This document shows, in pieces, positions 1 through 5,939 of a DNA stretch of 7,198 bases. Each line of letters begins with the position of its first letter. Within the stretch, counting starts at the first letter, position 1. The position numbers were made by a program, and so were the translations under genes. Under the pieces are notes generated by a model. It was given only the letters and a program-made list of their open reading frames with translations. It searched no databases and was not told the DNA's origin. Origin of the DNA: CALGYY01 sp964585485 (GTDB lineage Bacteria; Bacteroidota; Bacteroidia; Bacteroidales; CAIWKO01); assembly GCA_964585485.1 (NCBI GenBank), contig CAZPDS010000106.1:1-7198 (forward strand). The letters run 5' to 3'.

Positions 1-495
1 GGCGCCCACCAGCAGTTCTCCGGGAAAAAACTTCAGTACTTTGACCCCGAGACGAACGAAAGTTACATTCCCTACGTGGTGGAAACGTCTATTGGTCTCG
101 ACCGTATGTTCCTGGCCGTGCTCAGTTATGCCTATACGGAAGAAAAGCTGGAGGATGGCTCCGAACGTGTTGTGCTGAACCTTCCGCCCGTGCTGGCCCC
201 TATTAAAGCGGCGGTATTGCCCCTGGTAAAAAAAGATGGCTTGCCCGAGAAAGCACGCGAAGTCATGGATGCACTGAAATGGGAATTTATGTGTCAGTAT
301 GATGAAAAAGATGCCATCGGCCGTCGTTACCGCCGCCAGGACGCCATTGGAACCCCCTATTGCATCACGGTGGATCACCAAACCCTCACCGACGGTCAGG
401 TAACCATCCGCGAACGCGATAGCATGCAGCAGGAACGGGTACCTCTGGAAAAGGTGGCTGACATCATCCGCCAGCGCCTCCGCCCCGCCTTTTAA
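1..495 (+). CDS. glyQS: Glycyl-tRNA synthetase, C-terminal part (5' end outside the window)
   Basis: This is the last 164 residues of a class II glycyl-tRNA synthetase of the single-chain (alpha2) type, which charges tRNA-Gly with glycine in the cytoplasm. The reading frame is open from base 1 and ends at TAA 493-495, so the N-terminal catalytic part lies upstream of the window. Visible residues 28-41 (ETSIGLDRMFLAVL) match class II motif 3, whose arginine (visible residue 35) contacts ATP. From about residue 58 (VLNLPPVLAPIKAAVLPL) the anticodon-binding domain begins, and it includes the characteristic DGQVTIRERDSMQQERV near the end (131-147). An ATG-like start inside the window is not needed: the upstream codons GAHQQFSGKKLQYFDPETNE also fit the family. 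A second in-frame stop (TAA 511-513) lies six codons after the first. The gene converges on pth. The family call is very secure; distinguishing it from other class II synthetases rests on motif 3 and the linker. Confidence 0.93.
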   Translation, partial: GAHQQFSGKKLQYFDPETNESYIPYVVETSIGLDRMFLAVLSYAYTEEKLEDGSERVVLNLPPVLAPIKAAVLPLVKKDGLPEKAREVMDALKWEFMCQYDEKDAIGRRYRRQDAIGTPYCITVDHQTLTDGQVTIRERDSMQQERVPLEKVADIIRQRLRPAF

Positions 496-499
496 CCAT

Positions 500-527
500 C
501 GACTAACGACTAACGACTATCGACTAT
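500..527. repeat. Four tandem copies of a 7-bp repeat between convergent genes
   Basis: Four exact-length units stand head to tail: CGACTAA at 500-506 and 507-513, then CGACTAT at 514-520 and 521-527. They fill the space between the glyQS stop codon and the pth stop codon, and the last unit supplies the pth stop (CTA 524-526 read as TAG on the minus strand). Because 7 is not a multiple of 3, the minus strand has TAG at 524, 517, 510 and 503, which covers all three frames. The plus strand has TAA at 504 and 511, the second in frame with glyQS. No hairpin terminator is seen in the gap. Function is unknown; it could be a simple slippage product. Confidence 0.85.
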
Positions 528-1084
528 TTATTGTACAGGCTCATCGTGCGTTCGAGGCCCTGGGTTACAAAGCTTTTAACGATTTCCGCAATACGTGGCA
601 TGCGGGGGAGGAGTATGTCTTCCTCGGCCCGTGTCCATTGCCCCAGCACATAATCGACCTGCATCCCGCGCGGGAAGTCGCTTCCAATGCCAAAACGTAA
701 ACGCGGGAATTCTTCGGTTTGCAATTGATCTATGATATCGATCATGCCGTTGTGACTGCCGCCGCTGCCTTTCTTACGAAGTTTCAGGGCACCGAGGGGG
801 AAATCAAGATCGTCGTATATAATAAGCATCTGCGACGGTTCCAGCTTTTCGTGGGTGAGCCAGTACTTAACGGCCTTGCCACTGAGGTTCATGTAGGTGG
901 TGGGTTTGATCAGGATGAGCTGACGCCCTTTAAAGGATGCTTTTGCAACGGAGGCGTATCGTCCCGGTGAGAAGCTTGTTTTAAGTTCGTTCGCAAGCGC
1001 ATCAAGCGCAATGAAGCCGATGTTGTGACGGGTGTTGGCGTACTCCTCGCCGATGTTGCCCAAACCACAGATGAGATATTTCAT
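524..1084 (-). CDS. pth: Peptidyl-tRNA hydrolase
   Basis: This 186-residue protein is a bacterial Pth, which cleaves the ester bond of peptidyl-tRNAs that drop off the ribosome and so recycles tRNA. Length is normal for the family. The N-terminus MKYLICGLGNIGEEY and the TRHNIGF motif place Asn10 and the catalytic His20 at the standard positions. Other active-site residues are present: Asn66 (KPTTYMNLSG), Asp91 (IIYDDLDFPLG) and Asn112 (GSGGSHNG), equivalent to E. coli N10, H20, N68, D93 and N114. The start ATG (1082-1084) is fixed by this alignment. No Shine-Dalgarno precedes it; instead a hairpin with a T-rich tail sits directly upstream. It is the last gene of the prs-rplY-pth cluster. Its stop codon lies inside the heptamer repeat shared with the convergent glyQS. 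Confidence 0.97.
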   Translation of the reverse strand: MKYLICGLGNIGEEYANTRHNIGFIALDALANELKTSFSPGRYASVAKASFKGRQLILIKPTTYMNLSGKAVKYWLTHEKLEPSQMLIIYDDLDFPLGALKLRKKGSGGSHNGMIDIIDQLQTEEFPRLRFGIGSDFPRGMQVDYVLGQWTRAEEDILLPRMPRIAEIVKSFVTQGLERTMSLYNK

Positions 1085-1087
1085 GGG

Positions 1088-1126
1088 AAAACAAAACCGG
1101 GGCCTGCGGATAAAGCCGGCCCCGGT
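1088..1126 (-). terminator. Intrinsic-terminator-like hairpin between rplY and pth
   Basis: Perfect 9-bp GC-rich inverted repeat: ACCGGGGCC at 1096-1104 and GGCCCCGGT at 1118-1126, with a 13-nt loop. Read on the minus strand, the stem follows the rplY stop by 21 nt and is followed at once by TTTTGTTTT, then CCC and the pth ATG. On the plus strand there is no T-run, so the signal points in the direction of rplY transcription. It would end or reduce transcription after rplY, leaving pth dependent on read-through or on a promoter not recognised here. Alternatively it could act as an mRNA-stabilising 3' end or influence pth translation, since it lies only 11 nt from the start codon. Confidence 0.65.
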
Positions 1127-1147
1127 CGTAAAATGATTAACTGAAGG

Positions 1148-1771
1148 TTATTTCTTGGCTTCCGGAGCCGGGGCGGCAGGTGTTCCTGCAGCTGGTGCAG
1201 ACGCATCAGCGGGTTTCGCCTCTTCAACAGCGCGGGTAACCCGCACTCCAACCACAATTGAGTTTTTGGGATCCAGGAAGGTCAGGTTGTCGCGTTGAAG
1301 ATCCATAATCTTAACAGAATCGTTGATGTCAAGTTTGCTGATATCGATGTTAATTACATCCGGCATGTTCTGCGGAAAAGCTTTGATTTTTAATTTGCGG
1401 ACTTTCTGCAGCAGTTTGCCCCCGCGCAAGATGCCAGGTGCGGTGCCGAATATCTTCAACGGAATCATCATAGTGATTTCGCGCGTGTCGCTGAGTTCCA
1501 GCAAATCAACGTGCAAAATATTGTCGGTTACCGGATGGTATTGAACATCCTGCAAAATGGCGCGGTATTCCTTGCCATCCAGATTCAAATTGATGAAGCA
1601 GGCTTCGGGTGTGAAGATCACATCCTTAAAGCTTTTTTCGTTTACCGAAAAATGAAGTTGCTCTTTCCCGCCGTATAAAACGCACGGAACACCAGCCGCT
1701 CTGCGGATGGCCTTAGCATCTTTTTTCCCTACGTTCGCGCGCAGCGAACCGCTCATAGATACTGTTTTCAT
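1148..1771 (-). CDS. rplY: 50S ribosomal protein L25 (general stress protein Ctc type)
   Basis: This 207-residue protein is the long, two-domain form of bacterial L25 (TL5/Ctc), which binds 5S rRNA in the large ribosomal subunit. Residues 1-92 form the L25 domain, with the typical GVPCVLYGG (27-35), ILQDVQYHPVTDNILHVDLLEL (72-93) stretch. Residues of about 95-182 form the C-terminal beta domain (MMIPLKIFGTAPGILRGGKL, ending SIVVGVRV). A low-complexity tail rich in Ala and Pro (183-207, ending PAPEAKK) follows, as is common in longer family members. The start at 1769-1771 is the only sensible ATG: MKTVSMSGSLR matches the family N-terminus. The leader is AT-rich (TTTAATTTAATAAAAC) with no Shine-Dalgarno. 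It lies 46 nt after prs and 63 nt before pth, a gene order shared with B. subtilis prs-ctc-pth (spoVC). Confidence 0.94.
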   Translation of the reverse strand: MKTVSMSGSLRANVGKKDAKAIRRAAGVPCVLYGGKEQLHFSVNEKSFKDVIFTPEACFINLNLDGKEYRAILQDVQYHPVTDNILHVDLLELSDTREITMMIPLKIFGTAPGILRGGKLLQKVRKLKIKAFPQNMPDVINIDISKLDINDSVKIMDLQRDNLTFLDPKNSIVVGVRVTRAVEEAKPADASAPAAGTPAAPAPEAKK

Positions 1772-1802
1772 GTTTTATTAAATTAAATTGTTAATATATA
1801 AT

Positions 1803-1816
1803 CCTGATCCTTCAGG
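1803..1816 (-). other. Small inverted repeat after prs
   Basis: CCTGA (1803-1807) and TCAGG (1812-1816) form a 5-bp stem with a 4-nt loop, one nucleotide past the prs stop codon. The minus strand then runs into ATTATATATT. It is too short and its tail too poor in T for a strong terminator. It may be an mRNA-processing or stabilising hairpin between prs and rplY, or chance. Confidence 0.25.
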
Positions 1817-1817
1817 T

Positions 1818-2762
1818 TTATAGCATAGCTGAAAATTTGAAATGGGTACTGATGGATTCAAAGTTGACCACCTTGTCAATAACATCCGCAAATAAACCGG
1901 CGGTGCTAAGGACTTTAATCTTTGGGCTTTCTTTCTTCAGGGGCAGAGTGTCCGTAACAATTACTTCGCTCAGGGCCGACTTTTCAATTTTATCAATGGC
2001 ATGACCGGAAAGCACAGGGTGGGTTGCCATGGCGCGAACGCTGGCGGCCCCTTTTTCCATGATCAGGTCGGCGGCTTTGCAAATGGTGCCGCCGGTATCA
2101 ATGATATCGTCTACCAGCACAACATTTTTACCGGCTACTTCGCCGATTACGGCCATATTGGAAATCTGGTTCGCCTTTGCCCGCTGCTTGTAGCAAATCA
2201 CGAGATCTGCATCCAGGAATTTGGCATAGGTGCCAGCACGACGCGTTCCACCGGTATCCGGCGACGACATAGTGAGGTTTTCCAGTTCCAGTGATTTTAG
2301 GTAGGGAATAAAAATACTGGAGGCATACATGTGATCTACGGGAATATCGAAAAATCCCTGGATCTGGTCCGCATGCAGGTCCATCGTAATGATGCGATGA
2401 ATGCCGGCCGATTGCAGCAGATTGGCCACCAGCTTCGCGGAAATCGGAACCCGGGGCTTGTCCTTACGATCCTGCCGTGCAAAGCCGAAATACGGAATCA
2501 CCGCAATGATGTGACGGGCCGAAGCACGCTTGGCGGCATCAATCATCATCAGCAACTCAAAAAGATTCTCGGAGGGAGCAAACGTGGATTGTACCAGGAA
2601 AAGTTCATTTCCACGTACCGTTTCTTCAAAGGAGGGCTGAAACTCCCCGTCAGCAAAGCTGGAGACAGCTACCTCACCGAGTTTTACGCCGTAGGCGTTT
2701 GCTATTTTCTCGGCCAGATAACGGGTGGCCCTGCCTGAAAAAATTTTTACCTGTTCGCTCAT
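1818..2762 (-). CDS. prs: Ribose-phosphate pyrophosphokinase (PRPP synthetase)
   Basis: This 314-residue class I PRPP synthetase transfers pyrophosphate from ATP to ribose 5-phosphate, making PRPP for purine, pyrimidine, NAD, His and Trp synthesis. Length is typical. Visible motifs, in order: FSGRATRYLAEKIA near the N-terminus, SFADGEFQPSFEETVRG (35-51), PYFGFARQDRKDKPR (90-104, the ATP-binding loop), the metal-binding MDLHADQIQGFFDIPVDH (127-144), SPDTGGTRRA (167-176), a flexible loop with KQRAKANQ (192-199), and the PRPP loop VVLVDDIIDTGGT (214-226). All key acidic and basic residues of the family appear intact. The flexible loop lacks the RPxP form of B. subtilis Prs but looks ordinary for Bacteroidota. 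The start ATG (2760-2762) is about 35 nt below a TACTTTTG promoter element and has no Shine-Dalgarno. It is the first gene of the minus-strand cluster. Confidence 0.97.
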   Translation of the reverse strand: MSEQVKIFSGRATRYLAEKIANAYGVKLGEVAVSSFADGEFQPSFEETVRGNELFLVQSTFAPSENLFELLMMIDAAKRASARHIIAVIPYFGFARQDRKDKPRVPISAKLVANLLQSAGIHRIITMDLHADQIQGFFDIPVDHMYASSIFIPYLKSLELENLTMSSPDTGGTRRAGTYAKFLDADLVICYKQRAKANQISNMAVIGEVAGKNVVLVDDIIDTGGTICKAADLIMEKGAASVRAMATHPVLSGHAIDKIEKSALSEVIVTDTLPLKKESPKIKVLSTAGLFADVIDKVVNFESISTHFKFSAML

Positions 2763-2796
2763 TGTGCAGATAATAAAGTAGTTCCGTTTTCGGCTG

Positions 2797-2804
2797 CAAA
2801 AGTA
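2797..2804 (-). promoter_or_regulatory. prs promoter, -7 element TACTTTTG
   Basis: On the minus strand the sequence TACTTTTG matches the Bacteroidota -7 consensus TAnnTTTG exactly. Transcription would begin near 2790, giving a leader of about 28 nt before the prs ATG. The expected TTG near -33 is not clear; the region there reads GGTGGGCGTGG. The same octamer occurs on the opposite strand 75 bp away for the divergent protease gene. Confidence 0.6.
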
Positions 2805-2852
2805 TGAAATTATTCACCACGCCCACCATTCCGCTTATCTTTTTTCTGGCTT

Positions 2853-2886
2853 TTGGGGGCTATTCGATTTCGTTTTCGTACTTTTG
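2853..2886 (+). promoter_or_regulatory. Protease gene promoter (TTG -33, TACTTTTG -7)
   Basis: TACTTTTG at 2879-2886 is an exact TAnnTTTG -7 element. A TTG (2853-2855, within TTTTG) stands 23 nt upstream, at the long end of the spacing reported for flavobacterial promoters. Transcription would start near 2893, leaving a leader of roughly 60 nt before the ATG at 2952. That start coincides with a pair of overlapping palindromes. Confidence 0.6.
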
Positions 2887-2892
2887 CTTGAG

Positions 2893-2912
2893 ATCCATTG
2901 AATGGATTCAAT
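2893..2912. promoter_or_regulatory. Two overlapping palindromes at the predicted transcription start
   Basis: ATCCATT-G-AATGGAT (2893-2907) is a perfect inverted repeat with 7-bp arms. ATTGAAT-GG-ATTCAAT (2897-2912) is a second perfect inverted repeat with 7-bp arms, and it shares the central AATGGAT with the first. As RNA the two hairpins would exclude each other. As DNA the site resembles a dimeric repressor operator placed at +1 of the protease gene. No known regulator site was recognised. Confidence 0.45.
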
Positions 2913-2951
2913 TGCCTTATAAAACATAATACGAACTATAATTCAAGCTGA

Positions 2952-4613
2952 ATGAAACGAATATTTACCTCCGCTCTGGCCCTTTTCTTTATCCTTTCAT
3001 CTGTTGCTCAGGAAACAACCGGACATCTTCCTCCCAGTTTTCGCGTGGCCGGTGTAGCGGAGCCAGGCGATCTTCGTTTTTTACCAAAACCCGACCTGAA
3101 GCAGCTCCAAACCATGGACAGCCTCGACGCGCAGTATGGTCATCCTTACCGTATCGGCCAGAGTGTTTCGGCTGGATTTACGCTCGAAAACAGCGGAAGC
3201 TGGACGGTCCTTCCCGATCATAGTGGTTCCATCTGGCGCCTGAACATCAGTGTTCCGGATGCCCTTGGGCTGATTCTGTATTATGATCAGTGGTATCTTC
3301 CGGAAGGCTGCGAATTTTTTCTCTACAATGGCGATAAGACACAGGTGCTCGGAGCTTATACCAGCGCCTTCAATACCAGCTCCGGACTTTTCGCAACGGA
3401 GATTACAAGCGGCGATCAGGTGACCCTCGAACTTTTCGTTCCTGTGGGGGCCGACCCCGGTGCCCGCGTCAATATCAGCGAAGTGGGCTATGTTTATCGG
3501 GGCGCAGGTTTAACGGATAACGCCAGGGAAGCTTCGCGAGCCTCCGGCAGTTGCGAAGTGGATGTCAACTGTTCGGAAGGAAGCAATTGGCAAGACGAGA
3601 AGCGGGGCGTTTGCCGCATGGTGATTAAAAACGGGACTTCTCAGTATCTCTGTACCGGTAGCCTGATGAACAATACCGCCCAGGATTGTACGCCTTATGT
3701 TCTGCTGGCGGACCATTGTGCCTACTCGAACGCCTATGCTACTGCGGCCAATATGCTGCAGTGGGTGTTTTATTTTCATTACGAAGCGGCTGCTTGCGGA
3801 GGATCCTATTCGTCCGGCCAAAAAACGAAAGTAGGCTGTACGCTGTTGGCACACGATACGTATGGGTCCACGGAAAGCGGTTCCGATTTCTATCTTGTAC
3901 AATTGGTTCAATCAATCAATAGCTCGGATAATATTTATTATAACGGATGGTCACGTTCTACGACCGCCAGCACCAGCGGCGTGGGTATTCACCACCCGGA
4001 TGGTGACATCAAAAAAATCTCGACGTATTCCACTACGCTCTCTTCGGCCGGAGTTACGCATTGGACCGTTTACTGGGTGGCCACTACGAATGGTCATGGC
4101 GTAACCGAAGGCGGTTCGTCCGGATCCCCCTTGTTTAATCCCTCCGGCCTGGTGGTGGGTACCCTCACCGGCGGCTCGTCAACATGCACCGCGTTAACCT
4201 CACCCGATTATTACGGCAAAATGTCGTACCATTGGATCAACAATGGTACAACGGCTGCGAAGCAGTTGAAGCCCTGGCTCGATAAGGCCAATACGGGAGC
4301 AACCTACATCAATGGTTCCTACACCTGCACGCCCGCCTATGTTTCGGAAGTTAAAAACCTGGAGGCCGGTATTTTTGTTTATCCGAATCCGACCAGCGGA
4401 TTGCTGCATCTGGCGCTGGGCAAAGATGAGTTGAAAAATGCCCGGGTTCAACTGCACGATCGGTTCGGCCAATTGGTGTTCGAAAATTTCTATGCCGGAC
4501 GCATCACAGGTGAGCTGTTGCTGGATGTGGCCGGTTTTACAGAGGGTCTGTATTTTTTGACCATTGATGATGATAAGTACAGGTTGTATAAAAAAGTGAT
4601 GGTGGTTCACTAG
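2952..4613 (+). CDS. Secreted lysyl-endopeptidase-like serine protease with T9SS C-terminal sorting domain
   Basis: This 553-residue exported protease resembles Achromobacter protease I (API), a chymotrypsin-fold enzyme that cuts after lysine. A signal peptide covers residues 1-20 (MKRIFTSALALFFILSSVAQ). Residues of about 21-195 are a propeptide-like N-terminal region. The catalytic domain runs from about 196 to 457, with His255 (LLADHC), Asp312 (GSDFYLVQL) and Ser390 (GGSSGSP). From remembered API sequence, its three disulfides are matched by C201-C412, C207-C282 and C234-C256. IHHPDGDIKKIS (346-357) also matches, and Asp419 (SPDYYGK) aligns with API Asp225, the lysine-binding residue. API Trp169 and His210 are not kept. 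Residues 474-553 (YPNPTSG ... GLYFL ... YRLYKKVMVVH) form a type A sorting domain for type IX secretion, so the enzyme should reach the cell surface or medium. The ATG fits the signal peptide. mqnE follows 34 nt later with no clear terminator between them. Exact cleavage specificity is inferred. Confidence 0.9.
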   Translation: MKRIFTSALALFFILSSVAQETTGHLPPSFRVAGVAEPGDLRFLPKPDLKQLQTMDSLDAQYGHPYRIGQSVSAGFTLENSGSWTVLPDHSGSIWRLNISVPDALGLILYYDQWYLPEGCEFFLYNGDKTQVLGAYTSAFNTSSGLFATEITSGDQVTLELFVPVGADPGARVNISEVGYVYRGAGLTDNAREASRASGSCEVDVNCSEGSNWQDEKRGVCRMVIKNGTSQYLCTGSLMNNTAQDCTPYVLLADHCAYSNAYATAANMLQWVFYFHYEAAACGGSYSSGQKTKVGCTLLAHDTYGSTESGSDFYLVQLVQSINSSDNIYYNGWSRSTTASTSGVGIHHPDGDIKKISTYSTTLSSAGVTHWTVYWVATTNGHGVTEGGSSGSPLFNPSGLVVGTLTGGSSTCTALTSPDYYGKMSYHWINNGTTAAKQLKPWLDKANTGATYINGSYTCTPAYVSEVKNLEAGIFVYPNPTSGLLHLALGKDELKNARVQLHDRFGQLVFENFYAGRITGELLLDVAGFTEGLYFLTIDDDKYRLYKKVMVVH

Positions 4614-4634
4614 GCTTATCTGAGGGAAGCGGGC

Positions 4635-4644
4635 AGGAGGTGAT
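4635..4644 (+). promoter_or_regulatory. Perfect Shine-Dalgarno sequence for mqnE
   Basis: AGGAGGTGAT is a 10-nt complement to the usual 16S rRNA 3' end (AUCACCUCCU). The AGGAGG core ends 7 nt before the ATG at 4648, near-optimal spacing, and it decides this start over the ATG at 4666. None of the other six starts in the window has a comparable site, which makes this one exceptional for the genome. Confidence 0.8.
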
Positions 4645-4647
4645 GCA

Positions 4648-5760
4648 ATGATCAATACAGCGTTTATGGAAACCCTGGCAGATGGGCAGGCTAAGGAATG
4701 GGGACCCATTGCGCGGAAAGTTCTCCGCAGCGAGAGGATTGGCCCGGAGGAAGGGTTACAACTATATTCAGCTCCTCTCGGGCTCCTGGCGTGGCTGGCG
4801 GCATTTCAAAATGAGCGCCAGCAACAGCGAAAAGTATACTATATACGGAATTTTCACCTGGAGCCTACCAATACCTGCGCCTACCACTGCCGCTTTTGTT
4901 CTTATTCCGGGGTGGACGGGGTGCGCGAATCCTGGGAGCTTACGGAGGCTGATATACGCCAACAGATCGAAGGCGCAGATCCGCAGGCGGCGGAAATTCA
5001 TATCACCGGAGGCGCGCATCCTCACTGGCGTCTCGCCGATTATGTCCGCCTGCTTAAACAGGTTCGCTCCCTTCGACCCGCTATTCACATTAAAGCCTTT
5101 TCGGCGGTCGAAATCCATCATCTGCACCTTAGGTCGGGGAGGTCCTATTCCGATATCCTGACAAGCCTGCAAGCCGCCGGACTAGATTCACTGCCGGGTG
5201 GCGGCGCTGAGATCTTCGACCCGGATGTGCGGAATCAAATCTGTCCGGAGAAAGCCAACGCTGAACAATGGCTGGCCGTTCACCATGCCGCCCATCAACT
5301 GGGAATACCGTCCAATGCAACCATGTTGTACGGCCATATCGAAAGCTACGAACACCGCATCCACCACATGGAGGCTTTGCGCACCTTGCAAGATGAAACG
5401 CACGGATTTAATGCCTTCATCCCCCTGAAATTCCGTAGCGCAAACAATAAAATGTCGCAGCTGGGCGAGGTGGCTGTGGTTGAAGACTTACGCAACTACG
5501 CGCTGGGCCGTATCTACCTCGATAATTTTCCGCACCTGAAAGCCTACTGGCCGATGCTGGGCAAAGAAACGGCGGCCCTGGCGCTGGAATTTGGGGTCGA
5601 CGACCTGGATGGTACTATCCAGGATTCTACAAAAATTTATTCCATGGCGGGTGTTGAAGAGCGTCCGCGAATGACCGCCGAACAAATGGTGCAACTCATT
5701 CGCCGAAGCGGGAAGATTCCCGTGGAGCGCGATGCGTATTATGCGCAGATTCAGCCTTAG
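4648..5760 (+). CDS. mqnE: Aminofutalosine synthase, radical SAM enzyme of menaquinone synthesis
   Basis: This 370-residue radical SAM protein matches MqnE, which joins a SAM-derived adenosyl radical to 3-[(1-carboxyvinyl)oxy]benzoate to give aminodeoxyfutalosine, the second step of the futalosine pathway to menaquinone. The [4Fe-4S] cluster cysteines are Cys77, Cys81 and Cys84 (TNTCAYHCRFCSYSG, CX3CX2C). Other family motifs are IHITGGAHPHW (117-127), LPGGGAEIFDPDVRNQICP (182-200), PSNATMLYGHIESYEHR (221-237), IPLKFRSANN (258-267) and FGVDDLDGTI (315-324). GGGAEIF followed by ICP and NATMLYGHIE favour MqnE over the related MqnC, which catalyses a later cyclisation. Length is normal. No other mqn gene is present in the window, so the pathway genes are scattered. 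It lies 34 nt after the protease gene and may be co-transcribed with it, although the two have no functional link that I can see. Confidence 0.93.
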   Translation: MINTAFMETLADGQAKEWGPIARKVLRSERIGPEEGLQLYSAPLGLLAWLAAFQNERQQQRKVYYIRNFHLEPTNTCAYHCRFCSYSGVDGVRESWELTEADIRQQIEGADPQAAEIHITGGAHPHWRLADYVRLLKQVRSLRPAIHIKAFSAVEIHHLHLRSGRSYSDILTSLQAAGLDSLPGGGAEIFDPDVRNQICPEKANAEQWLAVHHAAHQLGIPSNATMLYGHIESYEHRIHHMEALRTLQDETHGFNAFIPLKFRSANNKMSQLGEVAVVEDLRNYALGRIYLDNFPHLKAYWPMLGKETAALALEFGVDDLDGTIQDSTKIYSMAGVEERPRMTAEQMVQLIRRSGKIPVERDAYYAQIQP

Positions 5761-5909
5761 GCGGCCGACAAGCTAAAATAGGACCCCTATCCTTCGAAAT
5801 CCGGCGGTGGCCCGTTTTCGCAGGGCGCCTCTGGCGGATGAGCCAAGCCCTTCGCCATCCAACGCGCGTACGCACAACCGATCTCTGTTTTCCCCTCCAC
5901 CACCTTCTT

Positions 5910-5935
5910 TAATAAAAAGGAAAAAATCTTTATTA
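5910..5935. repeat. AT-only inverted repeat TAATAAA-N12-TTTATTA
   Basis: Perfect 7-bp arms TAATAAA (5910-5916) and TTTATTA (5929-5935) flank a 12-nt purine-rich spacer. It marks the border from the GC-rich to the AT-rich part of the intergenic region. With no G-C pairs it is a poor terminator; in such AT-rich DNA chance is quite possible. Confidence 0.3.
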
Positions 5936-5939
5936 GCTT

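Noticed and set aside
719..970. Open frame of 83 codons on the plus strand inside pth
   Set aside because: Antisense to a well-conserved pth reading frame and not similar to anything recognised; the minus-strand gene explains the openness.
2331..2738. Open frame of 135 codons on the plus strand inside prs
   Set aside because: It is the opposite strand of conserved PRPP synthetase motifs and its translation has no family features.
4643..4651. Two-codon upstream frame ATG-CAA-TGA overlapping the mqnE start
   Set aside because: The Shine-Dalgarno core ends only 2 nt before this ATG, too close for initiation, so the ATG at 4648 is the real start.
4200..4709. Open frame of 169 codons on the minus strand across the protease end and mqnE start
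   Set aside because: It overlaps the sorting domain and the mqnE Shine-Dalgarno on the other strand; its translation shows no domain.
5778..5790. ATAGG-acc-CCTAT hairpin as mqnE terminator
   Set aside because: Only 5 bp and no T-tract follows; not enough to call a terminator.
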